Origin: CAZKUR01 sp964556005
GTDB lineage: Bacteria > Bacteroidota > Ignavibacteria > Ignavibacteriales > Ignavibacteriaceae
Assembly (NCBI GenBank): GCA_964556005.1
Contig: CAZKUR010000009.1
Span: 1-64,000 of the forward strand
DNA: 64,000 nt
Reading direction: 5' to 3'
Below are positions 54,713-64,000 of this stretch, one piece after another (the stretch's first letter is position 1; every line of letters starts with the position of its first letter). The notes below the pieces were generated by a model. That model searched no databases and was not told the origin of the DNA. It saw only the letters and a list, made by a program, of their open reading frames with translations. Position numbers and translations under genes: made by a program.

Positions 54713-57700
54713 TTAATTCACTTCCTGTATCCTGCAAATAGGACGGAAGCTGCAGTAGCCGCATACTTTATTTTCCCTATCCTCAAGAGTTGTTAAATGA
54801 AATTCACCGTTGGCAATTGCTTCCACATATTTTTTAACTGCATCTTTGCAGATTTTCATTAGCTCTTCATAAGATTCAATTACTGCATCATTATCTTTCA
54901 ATTCTCTTACTGATTTTAGAATGTGAACAGTATTTCTCCCAAAATCTTTCTGCGAATATTTCAGCGAATAAATATCCGCACCAGTAGGTTTGAATTCTTC
55001 ATTTGTGTTTAATTCCGCTTTAATAATTTCTTTTGCAGCATATAAATAGAGAGGAAGTTGAAGCGAAATTCCGTTTAATAAATCATCTTTGCCAGGCTTT
55101 TTACCGCTTAATTTATAATCAATTACTTTATAAGATTCTTCTTTTTTATTGACATCGATTCTATCAATTTTACCCCGAATTTTAACATCGTCAATTTTAA
55201 GATTTTCTAAAGATTTTTTTGTACGTTTTTTATCAATACTACCGAAACCATATTCAAAAAATTCCGGGATATAGCCGTCATTGTTTTCTCTTTCCTTAAT
55301 TAAAAATTTATAAAGAATCGATTCATTCCTATTTCTGTTTATTCCGAGAATTTTTTCCTTTTCATAAAAAGTTAAAGGTGAGCTGAACTGAACACGGGAT
55401 GTTTTTTCTTCTGCAATTTTGAAAATTATTTCTTTGGCAAAAATAAAATCATCATCGCTGCAGTTGAAAAGTACCAATCCTTTTTTTCTTATTTCGGAAT
55501 AAAATTCAAAAAGTATAACATGCAGAATCGATCCCATCTCAAGAGCTTCAATTTCTTCTGTCGGTTCTTCAAAGATTTCTAATTTTAAAACTCTTTCAGC
55601 AAAATATTTGTATGGGCATTTTGCATAAGTTTCCAACTGTGAAATCGAATATTCTTTATCCTTAAATTCCTCAAGTTTCTCTTTTCCGGCAGTTGAGAGA
55701 TAATCTTTGACAAAACCAGTAAATTGATAATTTCCAAAAGGTTCTGCTAATCTAATTTTATCGACGTTCAGTGCATTTTCTATTTGTGAAAAATTAAGAT
55801 TAAGAACATTAATTTCTTCTTGCTCATTAATTTTGGGGTTATCACCTTCTCCAATCCATTGCAGCAATTCCTCTTTTGAATAAATTTTATCTGGATATTT
55901 ATTTGCGTTAATCTCAGTGAGGTCAAAAAGTGATGAAAACTCCTGTGAGAAATTAGATTCGACCAATTCTTTTTGTTCATCACTTAACGGGAAAGTTAAG
56001 TACAAAACTTTTTCCCAAGCGCACAATGTTTGATAAAAGTGGTAGCGTTCTTCAGTTTGATGATAATTTTCGCTTTTCACATAAGAGCCTGAAAAGAAAA
56101 TCTCAGGTGAATATCGAGTCGGGAAATCGCCGTCGCATAAACCGGAAATAAATAAATAATCAAAATTCAATCCTCTAATTTCATTCATGGTAGTTACCTG
56201 AACTCCGTAGCCAGCGCGTTCTTTAATGTTATATCTTGCAGAAGACAAAATAGTCCGCAAATGATTTAAATAAAATTTTAAAGGAAATTTTTCATCATCA
56301 CCGTATTCCAATTTTAAAATATTTAAAATCTCGTTAACCGAATCTAAAAAAGTAGTAACAGCTTTAACGTTTTCTTCAATGTTGTTATTTCCATGCTCGA
56401 TTAGTTTGGACGGAATTCCCATTGGAAAAATCAAATCATTCAGCTTTTCTCTAAATTCCGTTAGTGTCATTTTTTTATTGAAAGGATTTAAAGTCTCGTA
56501 CAATTTCTCGATATCTCCCAAAGCCTTTTTATATTCTTCTTTTTCAGTTTCGATGTTTCTAAAATCATCCTCATTCTCGCCGGGATTATTTATCGCATCA
56601 TTCAGCTTAATTCTCCACGTTTCAAAGCCGGCGATTATTTTCAGCTTGATTGAAGTTCTCAAGAGATTTGTAAGATCGACCTTTTCAATTGAGAAGTAAG
56701 TGCTGTTCAAAGAGCGGAAAATATTTTTATAATAGAAATCGTTCTCCAATATTTCGAGGAAATTTATTATCGCAATAACGGGACGTGAAGTACTTAAAGA
56801 AAATCTATCGGTTAAATTAAAAGGAATACCGTACACTTTGAATTGATCGCGGATGATCGGCGAATATTTATCGATGAGATTAAAGACAACACAAATTTTA
56901 TGCGGCAAAACATTATGCCGCTGAATTAAATCTTTTATTTCCTTTGCAATGAATGCAATTTCTTTTTCCCGGTTCGGTGCTGCAAGCTTTTTAATCTGCT
57001 CTTTAAATGAGTTTATTTTTTTTGTATGGTCATAAAACAATTTTTTACGAACAGTGATTTGAAATTCCGAATATGTCTCTTCGGATTTATCGATAATTGT
57101 TGAAAAACCCTTTTCAATCAGCTTGTTGTAGCATTTATTCAAATGAGAAAATACCGTAGGATTTTTTTGATAATAATCGAACGATAAAAAAAGTTCCGCA
57201 TCTTTTAGATTCGAAGCAGAATTTATTATTTCAATTTCAGGTTGTGTAAATTCATCAAAACCGTTAATAACAATCAAGTTAATTTCAGGATATAAAAAGC
57301 GGAAATTGTTTGCGAATTCATTTTTATCCAATCGATTCAGCTCTTCGTAAATATCCCCAATTTCTTTTACTCCGATGCTCCGGATTTTCACAAGATAATT
57401 TTCGTAAGTTGATGCAATGTCCAGTGCCTTAACTTTTTCAGAACCTTCAAGTTTAGTTGCAGAATTTTTTAATTGTTCAGGCGAAAAGCCATGTCTTTTA
57501 TATTCGGAAATGACATTACGGATTCTATTTAAAGTTCCGAATGGAATATCTTTTTTATAGTGGGTAAAATATGAGAGCTTAACTGATTGAAAACTTTGTT
57601 TTAATAAAACCGATGCCGCTTCTTCGCTTAAAACTTTATTGACTGCCGCCGGATCTTTGAATAAAAGCTTTGTTGAAAATGTGCCGATTGTTTCAAGATT

Positions 57701-57874
57701 TATTTTATCTGCAGATTGATTCGGCGACTTGGTAATTATTTCTTTTTTGAGGCTGCGGATTTTTCTATTTGTCGGAACAACAATCAACAATTCATTTAAT
57801 TTTCCTGCACTGATCTTCCGATCAATTTCTTTATTTAAATCGATTGCCTCGATTTTATTTTTTGTCAGGATCAT
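54713..57874 (-). CDS. AddB-like/PD-(D/E)XK nuclease of double-strand-break repair
   Basis: 1053 aa. N-terminal inactive-helicase-like region (LLIVVPTNRKIRSLK), middle segment with VQVTTMNEIRGLNFDYLFISGLCDGDFP, and a C-terminal nuclease domain: YSISQLETYAKCPYKYFAE, RGKIDRIDVNKKEESYKVIDYKLSGKKP (the Asp-Tyr-Lys catalytic core), and a cysteine set (KCPYK, VCGYCSFRPICR) that binds a [4Fe-4S] cluster in AddB. It probably pairs with an AddA-like helicase not seen here. It overlaps the CYTH gene by four bases. Confidence 0.85.
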   Translation of the reverse strand: MILTKNKIEAIDLNKEIDRKISAGKLNELLIVVPTNRKIRSLKKEIITKSPNQSADKINLETIGTFSTKLLFKDPAAVNKVLSEEAASVLLKQSFQSVKLSYFTHYKKDIPFGTLNRIRNVISEYKRHGFSPEQLKNSATKLEGSEKVKALDIASTYENYLVKIRSIGVKEIGDIYEELNRLDKNEFANNFRFLYPEINLIVINGFDEFTQPEIEIINSASNLKDAELFLSFDYYQKNPTVFSHLNKCYNKLIEKGFSTIIDKSEETYSEFQITVRKKLFYDHTKKINSFKEQIKKLAAPNREKEIAFIAKEIKDLIQRHNVLPHKICVVFNLIDKYSPIIRDQFKVYGIPFNLTDRFSLSTSRPVIAIINFLEILENDFYYKNIFRSLNSTYFSIEKVDLTNLLRTSIKLKIIAGFETWRIKLNDAINNPGENEDDFRNIETEKEEYKKALGDIEKLYETLNPFNKKMTLTEFREKLNDLIFPMGIPSKLIEHGNNNIEENVKAVTTFLDSVNEILNILKLEYGDDEKFPLKFYLNHLRTILSSARYNIKERAGYGVQVTTMNEIRGLNFDYLFISGLCDGDFPTRYSPEIFFSGSYVKSENYHQTEERYHFYQTLCAWEKVLYLTFPLSDEQKELVESNFSQEFSSLFDLTEINANKYPDKIYSKEELLQWIGEGDNPKINEQEEINVLNLNFSQIENALNVDKIRLAEPFGNYQFTGFVKDYLSTAGKEKLEEFKDKEYSISQLETYAKCPYKYFAERVLKLEIFEEPTEEIEALEMGSILHVILFEFYSEIRKKGLVLFNCSDDDFIFAKEIIFKIAEEKTSRVQFSSPLTFYEKEKILGINRNRNESILYKFLIKERENNDGYIPEFFEYGFGSIDKKRTKKSLENLKIDDVKIRGKIDRIDVNKKEESYKVIDYKLSGKKPGKDDLLNGISLQLPLYLYAAKEIIKAELNTNEEFKPTGADIYSLKYSQKDFGRNTVHILKSVRELKDNDAVIESYEELMKICKDAVKKYVEAIANGEFHLTTLEDRENKVCGYCSFRPICRIQEVN

Positions 57875-58383
57875 TTTTTATTCTGTATGATTAAATCACG
57901 ATAAGATTTTCGTATTTGACTTTTAACATCTAACTGCAAAGTATTTACAACTTCATCAAATCTTTTTTTTGCATCTTTTTTATCATTATCAAAAACCAGG
58001 GTTTCCAGTTCGAGAAAAAATCCTAAATTTTTTACGGCATCAATATGAATTCTTGTATCGAGAAAAAGGTAAAGTTCTCTTTTCTTTTCAACTATTGCGT
58101 CGACTCTAAAAATTTCTTCGAATACTTTTTCAGTTGCTCTTCCTTTAATTGTGATGACGTAAAAATCGGACCAGCGGTTTTTCTTCTTTTCTTCACGGTT
58201 ATATTTTATCAGACTCATTCTTCCGTTTTCAATTCTCAGCTTTAGTAGGCTGCCTGCTTTAATTTTATAGTAAATATCTTTTTGATTTAAGATTTCTTTT
58301 AATTCAATATTATTTTTTTTAAGGAGGCTTTTAATTCCCCTAATGGAATTTAATTTAATTTTTAGTTCAAGATTTACAGGCAT
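57871..58383 (-). CDS. CYTH-domain protein, class IV adenylate cyclase-like
   Basis: 170 aa. Begins NLELKIKLNSIRGIKSLL with the ExExK-like EIK pattern, QKDIYYKIKAGSLLKLRIENG, and HIDAVKNLGFFLELETLV, typical of CYTH proteins (class IV cyclases / thiamine triphosphatases). It binds polyphosphate-like or nucleotide substrates with metal. Enzyme activity is not predictable. It is upstream of the AddB-like gene and overlaps it by four bases. Confidence 0.78.
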   Translation of the reverse strand: MPVNLELKIKLNSIRGIKSLLKKNNIELKEILNQKDIYYKIKAGSLLKLRIENGRMSLIKYNREEKKKNRWSDFYVITIKGRATEKVFEEIFRVDAIVEKKRELYLFLDTRIHIDAVKNLGFFLELETLVFDNDKKDAKKRFDEVVNTLQLDVKSQIRKSYRDLIIQNKK

Positions 58384-58460
58384 TTTACTTTAAAGATTTT
58401 TAAATAAAAAATGATAAACAAAATTAGCACTTCAAGCATAACAAATATGCTTTAGATCTT

Positions 58461-59084
58461 CTAATCTTTTAATTTTTCAAAGTTATTTACATAAACCTGC
58501 AGCACTTCCCTGCCCTTTCTCGGTTTAATCGAATTTATTTTTGTACTTGATAATTCCAGCGACAAATATTTTGAAAATATTCTGTAAGTATCGATTAAAT
58601 TTATTCCGAACGGAGGTCCGCCTTCCCTTTTTTCTACTGGAAACCATAATGCAATTAATTTTCCATTTGGTTTAAGCAATTCGGCAATTTTTTTTGCATA
58701 TTCTTCCCTTCTTGAAGGATTGAATGCACAGTATGTTGTATAATCGTAAACATAATCGAAGGCAGCATTATAATATCCATCAAGTTTAAAAATATCCGAC
58801 TGAATAAATTTTACATTCGCGTTTTCTTTTTCTGCCAAATTTTCGGCGAATTCATTTGCAATGGAAGAAAAGTCAACACCGGCTACTTCATATCCTTCTT
58901 GATATGCAGAGATCGCGTCATACCCTTTACCACTTCCTGAAATCAGAATTTTGCCGGGCCTCATAAACTTTTCATCTTTTAATAATTCGACAAAAACCCG
59001 GTTCGGACCTTTTAAATCCCAGTTTATTTTTTCATTTCTGTATATTTCATCCCAGAAGACAGGATTGTTAACATTTGTACTCAA
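58461..59084 (-). CDS. TPMT-type SAM-dependent methyltransferase
   Basis: 207 aa. The N-terminal NNPVFWDEIYRNEKINWDLKGPNRVFVELL is characteristic of the thiopurine S-methyltransferase (TPMT) superfamily. SAM motif I is GKILISGSGKGYDAISAYQEGYEVAGVDFS; the C-terminal part IALWFPVEKREGGPPF is also typical. Substrate unknown; members act on thiopurines, tellurite/selenium compounds or thiols. Appears to be alone, divergent from the next gene. Confidence 0.83.
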   Translation of the reverse strand: MSTNVNNPVFWDEIYRNEKINWDLKGPNRVFVELLKDEKFMRPGKILISGSGKGYDAISAYQEGYEVAGVDFSSIANEFAENLAEKENANVKFIQSDIFKLDGYYNAAFDYVYDYTTYCAFNPSRREEYAKKIAELLKPNGKLIALWFPVEKREGGPPFGINLIDTYRIFSKYLSLELSSTKINSIKPRKGREVLQVYVNNFEKLKD

Positions 59085-59156
59085 GATATACCATTTGAAT
59101 TGTGAGTTGAAATTGAATTTTATATATTTAAATTAAACTCAAAAAAATAATCCGCT

Positions 59157-59801
59157 ATGAAAAGTTTAATTGTTACAATAATATTACTAATTCCTTTGCT
59201 AAATGTAAACGCTCAGGGTATCGGCGAATTAGCTCCCGAAAAAAAACCTGAAGTCTTTCCAAATAATGCATTCGGCGCCGACATTATGTTCAGTGACGGC
59301 GGGCTCGGATTAGGTACTTTTTATAGAAGGCAGGTCGGCCAGGATATAACTTTGTTTACAGATTTCTCAATCTCGGAATATAAAGATGCAAGAGAATTTA
59401 ATTACATAGATATTTATGGACAGACTTATACGGTTGGGAAAAAGAACAGGGTGTTTCTATTGCCAGTTAATTTTGGAATGCAGTACAGGTTATTTGAAAA
59501 TACGCTCACTGATAATTTGAGGCCCTATATTAATATTGGTGTTGGCCCATCCATCGTTGTTACTACTCCATATGATAAAGAATATATCAGTGCATTCGGT
59601 AAGGCCCAAGCAAAGTACACGGTTGGTGGGTATATCGGTTTTGGAGCTAATTTCGGTTTAGATAAATCAAGCCTCGTAGGATTGAATTTCCGTTATTATA
59701 TAATCCATTTTTTTCAAAGAGGTGTCGAAAGTCTTTACGGAAAATTCAACCAAGATTTAGGCGGATTTTATTTAACCATTAACCTCGGGATGATGTATTG
59801 A
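59157..59801 (+). CDS. outer-membrane beta-barrel candidate
   Basis: 214 aa with a signal peptide (SLIVTIILLIPLLNVNAQG). The remainder alternates aromatic and polar residues and has GLGTFYRRQVGQDITLF, VNFGMQYRLFENTL and YIGFGANFGLDKSSLVGLNFRYY, a pattern typical of small porin-like barrels. No family recognised. It overlaps the DUF2461 gene by four bases. Confidence 0.6.
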   Translation: MKSLIVTIILLIPLLNVNAQGIGELAPEKKPEVFPNNAFGADIMFSDGGLGLGTFYRRQVGQDITLFTDFSISEYKDAREFNYIDIYGQTYTVGKKNRVFLLPVNFGMQYRLFENTLTDNLRPYINIGVGPSIVVTTPYDKEYISAFGKAQAKYTVGGYIGFGANFGLDKSSLVGLNFRYYIIHFFQRGVESLYGKFNQDLGGFYLTINLGMMY

Positions 59802-60526
59802 GCAAAGATATCCCTGAGTTTTCAGGTTTTAATAAAGAGACTTTCAAATTTCTTACTTCTCTCGAAAAAAATAATAATACCAAATGGTTTGCCGCCAATC
59901 ATGATATATACGAGAACTATTTAGTTATTCCTTCCAAGTCCTACGTATCATCGATGGAGGAATTTTTTAACCAGCTTAATCCTTCCATCAGAACAGAACC
60001 GAAGTTCAACAAGACAATAATGCGAATTAGTAAGGATATGCGATTTGCAAAAGGCGATCCGTATAAAAATTTTTTTCTTATTCATTTTGGAAGATTCAAG
60101 ATGGACAGCGAGTTTTATGTCTACATTAGTAAAATCGGAGTAGAATACGGATTGTTCATAAACTGTACTGATGGTGATGGATTATATTTTAATCAAAACG
60201 TGAAGACATTCAGGAAAGAAATAATAGATGTGTTTTCCCGCTTTAGACTAAACGGCAAATTCGGGCTGCAAAAAATGGATAAGTCGCCTGAGGATGTTAT
60301 AAAAAAGTTTAATGCGAATAAACATTTTGAAAAGCTCGAAGGCATAAAATACATTATCTTTCAAACCTTCAGGCCGAAAAACGATAAATTAATATACACC
60401 CCGAATTTTCTAACTGAGACAATAAAAATTTTTTCACGGCTTTATCCGCTTTACTGTTTCACAATTTCCGATGAGCCTCTGAAACTTATCGATGAGTTCG
60501 TAGAACGGCTTGGTGTGGCAAACTAA
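59798..60526 (+). CDS. DUF2461 family protein
   Basis: 242 aa. FSGFNKETFKFLTSLEKNNNTKWFAANHDIYENYLVIPSK, FNKTIMRISKDMRFAKGDPYKNFFLIHFGR and LLGSRLYPLYCF-like tail are the DUF2461/TIGR02453 pattern. Function unknown. The TTG start is embedded in the stop of the preceding gene (ATTGA), so the two are coupled. It ends before a 204-base spacer. Confidence 0.85.
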   Translation: MSKDIPEFSGFNKETFKFLTSLEKNNNTKWFAANHDIYENYLVIPSKSYVSSMEEFFNQLNPSIRTEPKFNKTIMRISKDMRFAKGDPYKNFFLIHFGRFKMDSEFYVYISKIGVEYGLFINCTDGDGLYFNQNVKTFRKEIIDVFSRFRLNGKFGLQKMDKSPEDVIKKFNANKHFEKLEGIKYIIFQTFRPKNDKLIYTPNFLTETIKIFSRLYPLYCFTISDEPLKLIDEFVERLGVAN

Positions 60527-60730
60527 AGCAAGTAAAAAATAAATTTATCCCACCTAACCTCGGCATTGGTGGAAAGTCAAAAATAAATTTTAAGTTTTAG
60601 AGATAACATTTTTTGCAGCATAGAAAGATATCATTTCCATCCTGTTAATTTCCTGCCTCACAATACTCATTTAGTAAATAAACTGCGTATTGGTTAAATT
60701 CACGTGAGTAGAAAAAATTTTTAATTCCCT

Positions 60731-62143
60731 ATGTTTAACATTAACGACTTCGCAAACGGGCTATCGTACGAATATTTATCTTTTTGTGAAAAAGGTTTAA
60801 ATAAACCCCGGATAAAACATTCCGATATTATTCCTCTCATAGATTTTATTAAACAGAAACATATTTTTACGGTAAGTTCGGCAGGAAAATCAATACAAGG
60901 AAGGGATATTTCACTTATCGCGTACGGCAAAGGGAAGAAAAAAATTTTTCTCTGGTCGCAGATGCACGGCGATGAACAGACTGCCACAAAAGCAATTTTC
61001 GATATTTTTAATTTCCTGCTTGATAATATTCACTTCAACGAAGTGAAGGATATTCTATACAATAATTTAAAAATATTCTTTATGCCGATGGTTAACCCTG
61101 ACGGCGCTGAACTGTTTCAAAGAAGAAATTCATATCAAATCGATTTAAACAGGGATGCTAAAAGTCTGCAAAGTAAAGAAGCGCAAATTTTAATGAAAGC
61201 GTTCCATGAGATCAAGCCGCATTTCGGATTCAACCTGCACGATCAAAATATTCATTATGCAGCAGGCAAAGGCAGTCTTCCCGCATCTATTTCTTTACTC
61301 GCACCCCCCATCGATCATGAAAATACAATCAGAGAAAACAGGAAAAATGCGATGAAGCTGATTGTCGATATTTATTCTCTGCTGAATAATTTTATTCCGG
61401 GCCATGTAGCAAAGTACCCTGATGATTTTGAGCTTCGTGCTTTCGGTGATGTTTTTCAAAAATTAGGAATGAGTACTATTCTTATCGAATCCGGGGGATG
61501 GAAAAATGATCCGGGTAAGCAATTAATAAGAAAAATTAACTTCATTATTCTGTTAACGTCTTTTCTAAACGTTGCGCAGGAACATTACAAGAAAGCCCGT
61601 TTAAAGTTTTATAATTCTATTCCGGAGAATAAAGAAATTTTATTTGATTTGCTGTTAAAAAATTTAAAGTACAGAAAAGATGAAAAAGAATTTATTGTTG
61701 ATCTTGGTATAAACCTGGAAGAAATTCCCGTCGAAGGTTCTAATGAAATTTTTTATAAAGGAACTCTTGTCGACTTCGGCGACCTTTCAACATTTTACGG
61801 GTACAAAGAAATCGATCTTTCAGGTTATGAAGTTAAACCGGGAAAGATTTATCCGCAGCAAATCAATTCAATTGAAAATTTACACGGTTTTGATTTTCAA
61901 AAAATTTATTCTGAGGGTTGTACAAGCTTTTTCTGTCCTTCAAACGAATTAAAAACAGGAATTGTTCCTTACCCTATTAACATCCAGCCGGTTAATGAAA
62001 TTAAAAAAGAAATTGAGCTGAACAATACAGCCGATTATGTTATTCTAAAAAACAACAAAGTGCATTATGTAGTTATTAACGGATTTTTGTACAACTTAAT
62101 TGCCGATTCGGGTGAAATTAAAAATGGAGCAGTGCTTAAATAA
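60731..62143 (+). CDS. M14 family zinc carboxypeptidase
   Basis: 470 aa. Zinc ligands are in WSQMHGDEQTATKAIFD (His, Glu) and FGFNLHDQNIHY (His), with the substrate-binding NPDGAELFQRRNSYQIDLNRDA and the catalytic Glu in TILIESGGWK. It removes C-terminal residues or cleaves peptidoglycan/peptide substrates; the subfamily is not certain. No signal peptide is obvious, so it is probably cytoplasmic. The ATG is at 60731. The next gene follows after 42 bases. Confidence 0.88.
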   Translation: MFNINDFANGLSYEYLSFCEKGLNKPRIKHSDIIPLIDFIKQKHIFTVSSAGKSIQGRDISLIAYGKGKKKIFLWSQMHGDEQTATKAIFDIFNFLLDNIHFNEVKDILYNNLKIFFMPMVNPDGAELFQRRNSYQIDLNRDAKSLQSKEAQILMKAFHEIKPHFGFNLHDQNIHYAAGKGSLPASISLLAPPIDHENTIRENRKNAMKLIVDIYSLLNNFIPGHVAKYPDDFELRAFGDVFQKLGMSTILIESGGWKNDPGKQLIRKINFIILLTSFLNVAQEHYKKARLKFYNSIPENKEILFDLLLKNLKYRKDEKEFIVDLGINLEEIPVEGSNEIFYKGTLVDFGDLSTFYGYKEIDLSGYEVKPGKIYPQQINSIENLHGFDFQKIYSEGCTSFFCPSNELKTGIVPYPINIQPVNEIKKEIELNNTADYVILKNNKVHYVVINGFLYNLIADSGEIKNGAVLK

Positions 62144-62185
62144 ATAATAATTTTTTTCATATTAAGATTTCAAATTAATCGAAAT

Positions 62186-62986
62186 ATGTTCTTTAATAAT
62201 AGTTTATTTACAAAATATAATATCGAGTTAGAGTTAAAGAAAAAATTTAAAATTGCGGCTGAAAAAAAGATTGGCGAGCTTTATACTGCAACATTTTTCA
62301 TGACATCAAATAAAAAAAATGCATATAAATTATTTGCAGAATGTCTTGAAGATGCCGTTAAATTTTTACCACATCTTGATGAAAAAATTGACATTGATAG
62401 ATGGCTTTTCAGAATTTTAATAAACAAAATCAGAACGAAATATTCGCTTAACTCTTATTCGGTTGATTATGAGAAAATTGAATCGAAGTTCTGCAAAATT
62501 ATTGATTGGATATCAGGCAAAAAAGAAATCGATGAAAAAATTTTTTCAATTAAATCAAATCAAATAAAAGATTTAATATCAAACCTTCCGGCTGATTTAA
62601 AAATGTCTCTCCTTTTAAATGATATTTTAGGGAAAACATTTAAAGAAGCTTCAGATATTATAGACATGCCTGTTGACGTAATGGCTTTAAGAATAAATTA
62701 TGCGAGAAAGTTTTTTTTTATAGCAGGTTCGTTTCATCAAAATAATATTTATCCCGAACAGGAAAAATTTAATTATGAATCCGAAATACTGATTGCTAAA
62801 TTAGTCGAAGGAGAATTAAACGATAGTGCGCTGAGATCAAATATTAAAAAATTAATTGATGAAAATAAAAAAATAGAATTAAGTGTTTATATTCAAACTA
62901 AAATTAAGCAATTATTATCCGGGAATAAGGATGAATTTTTAATAAACTTGAGAACTAAAGATAAGCTGCTTAATTTGTTGAATTAA
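62186..62986 (+). CDS. ECF sigma-like protein with anti-sigma-like C-terminus
   Basis: 266 aa. Residues 30-85 resemble sigma region 2 (LYTATFFMTSNKKNAYKLFAECLEDAVKFLP ... RWLFRILINKIRTKY) and residues 125-180 region 4 (LISNLPADLKMSLLLNDILGKTFKEASDIIDMPVDVMALRINYARK). The C-terminal part, EILIAKLVEGELNDSALRSNIKKLIDE, resembles the N-terminus of anti-sigma factors ('KYIEGELD'). There is no membrane span. It may be a degenerate sigma or a regulator with a built-in inhibitor. Follows the M14 gene by 42 bases; no promoter like TGTAACC-N17-GTC precedes it. Confidence 0.55.
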   Translation: MFFNNSLFTKYNIELELKKKFKIAAEKKIGELYTATFFMTSNKKNAYKLFAECLEDAVKFLPHLDEKIDIDRWLFRILINKIRTKYSLNSYSVDYEKIESKFCKIIDWISGKKEIDEKIFSIKSNQIKDLISNLPADLKMSLLLNDILGKTFKEASDIIDMPVDVMALRINYARKFFFIAGSFHQNNIYPEQEKFNYESEILIAKLVEGELNDSALRSNIKKLIDENKKIELSVYIQTKIKQLLSGNKDEFLINLRTKDKLLNLLN

Positions 62987-63085
62987 TAATTTGTAAATAC
63001 ATACTCTTTATTTCATTTTTATTCTTATATGGAAGTAATTGCATAGGAACAGAAAATTCTTTATCAATAAAAGGAAAGCAAATTT

Positions 63086-63544
63086 ATGTTTACCATTAAA
63101 AACATTCTTCTGCCGACAGACTTAAGCAAGACATCATTAACTGCTGCAAATTATGCTATCGACATTGCGGCACAATATAATGCAAAAATTCACTTGCTAT
63201 ATGTTTTGGAGAAAACACCTCCAATTTTGGCAATTAGGTCGCTGGATCTTTCACAAGAAAAAATCCTCAAAGAAATAGAAGAGGATGCTAAAAGTCAGTT
63301 AGATGAAGTTTTACAAAAAATAAAACAGATAAACGACAAAGTAGAGGTTTTACCTTTTATAAAAAAAGGATTGGATTACGAGGAAATAATAGATTATTCA
63401 AAGGATGCAAAAATCGATGTAATAGTCATTGCCACACACGGAAGAACAGGATTGCTACACACATTATTGGGCAGTGTTGCCGAAAAGGTTATTAGATATT
63501 CAAAAATACCGGTACTTGTAATAACTCCTACAGAAAGTAAGTAA
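63086..63544 (+). CDS. universal stress protein UspA family
   Basis: 152 aa. Typical Usp start, KNILLPTDLSKTSLTAANYAIDIAAQYNAKIHLLYVLE, and the ATP-binding tail ATHGRTGLLHTLLGSVAEKVIRYSKIPVLVITP with its Gxx-G-x(n)-G-S pattern. Expressed under stress or growth arrest. AAAGGAAAG precedes the ATG. Role in this organism unknown. Confidence 0.95.
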   Translation: MFTIKNILLPTDLSKTSLTAANYAIDIAAQYNAKIHLLYVLEKTPPILAIRSLDLSQEKILKEIEEDAKSQLDEVLQKIKQINDKVEVLPFIKKGLDYEEIIDYSKDAKIDVIVIATHGRTGLLHTLLGSVAEKVIRYSKIPVLVITPTESK

Positions 63545-63663
63545 TAACTTAATTCGGTTCTTTTTACATGTTGAAGCCGCTATGATGAACAGTTATTTAA
63601 ATTGATTTTTCATGCTATCTTTAATATATTTAAACTTGCTTAAATCTATAAGAAGGTACGAAT

Positions 63664-64000
63664 GTGGCTAGAATAAAAAATGTAGAGGCTTTTTGTTCGT
63701 TTTGTAATACCATTACAAAGATGGAACTTGCCGGAGAGGCAGCAACAAACGGAGACACGAATAAAAGATGGGCAAAGTGTAAAAAGTGTAAACAAATGAT
63801 TATGATAAATCTTGATGTCGACGTAAAAGACAACAAGCCTTCACTCGAAGGAATTGAAAACGAAGATTGCAAAATTTATTCGCCGGATAAAACTTTTGAA
63901 ATCGGTGAACCGATTTATCACCAGGACTGGGATGATTTTGGAAGAGTTGTTTCAAAAGATGTTTTATCCAACGGACAGCGTTCTATTTCGGTTGAATTTC
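63664..64000 (+). CDS. zinc-ribbon protein, partial at window edge
   Basis: The first 112 residues are in the window. Two CxxC pairs (Cys11/Cys14 in CSFC, Cys39/Cys42 in CKKC) form a zinc ribbon, followed by an acidic segment and KTFEIGEPIYHQDWDDFGRVVSKD. The GTG start is preceded by AGAAGG at seven bases; an overlapping ATG two bases earlier gives only three residues. I do not recognise a named family; the tail looks like a small beta-barrel of the CarD/RNA-binding sort, but this is a guess. Confidence 0.65.
   Translation, partial: MARIKNVEAFCSFCNTITKMELAGEAATNGDTNKRWAKCKKCKQMIMINLDVDVKDNKPSLEGIENEDCKIYSPDKTFEIGEPIYHQDWDDFGRVVSKDVLSNGQRSISVEF

Noticed and set aside
1..64000. tRNA, rRNA, CRISPR arrays, phage or transposase genes
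   Set aside because: I scanned for the usual T-loop sequence, tandem spacer-repeat patterns and transposase motifs and saw none, but small RNAs without known motifs cannot be excluded.

Overview
This AT-rich 64 kb window contains about 52 genes on both strands, and no rRNA, tRNA, CRISPR array, prophage or complete insertion sequence that I can see. It looks like core chromosome from a free-living heterotroph of the Ignavibacteria or a close relative in the Bacteroidota/Chlorobi group. The best evidence is two secreted proteins ending in a type IX secretion (T9SS) sorting domain with the QNYPNPFN signature, a PorW/SprE-like TPR lipoprotein, DUF4837, DUF2723 and DUF2461 proteins, and the low GC content. 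The taxonomic call is inference.

Layout. 1-7251: a beta-oxidation operon on the minus strand (acyl-CoA ligase, fadN-type fusion, thiolase, start of an acyl-CoA dehydrogenase), with gene order as in Bacillus fadN-fadA-fadE. It is divergent from an ScfR-type XRE regulator, and a perfect 14-bp palindrome lies between them. 7546-14186: a minus-strand housekeeping run, era, EamA transporter, acylphosphatase, ispF, dedA, lnt, threonine aldolase, then an acyl-CoA thioesterase; era carries an in-frame GC-rich palindromic insert. 14518-17938: small accessory genes and an ECF sigma/anti-sigma pair. The divergent DUF6249-like membrane protein and the sigma gene share a promoter motif, TGTAACC-N17-GTC, seen three times. 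18002-22464: trxB, an MBL/Rieske/queG operon and two paralogous 2[4Fe-4S] ferredoxins. 22645-25953: acyl-CoA dehydrogenase followed by a YidD-domain exported protein and two related membrane proteins.

26165-28516: rlmN, a lipoprotein and a TrmH-type methyltransferase. 28518-35913: a minus-strand operon secA, glnB, PorW/SprE-like, mtgA, AlbA_2 protein. 36135-40909: glnE and a DUF2723 membrane protein, divergent from secA. 41165-49231: an operon greA, ribD, ribE, tilS, hpt, ftsH, polyprenol-kinase-like, DUF4837. The tilS reading frame is interrupted by two in-frame TAA codons, although its neighbours tilS-hpt-ftsH are in their classical order. 49557-54489: two T9SS cargo proteins. 54713-58383: AddB-like nuclease and a CYTH protein. 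58461-64000: a methyltransferase, a beta-barrel candidate, a DUF2461 protein, an M14 carboxypeptidase, an odd sigma/anti-sigma-like fusion, a universal stress protein and the start of a zinc-ribbon protein.

The most unusual items are the autoregulated-looking ECF module with three identical-spacing promoters, the broken tilS in an otherwise intact operon, the palindromic insert in era, the YidD/PGxGxIY three-gene cluster and the soluble sigma/anti-sigma-like fusion. No complete novel defence or mobile system is evident.
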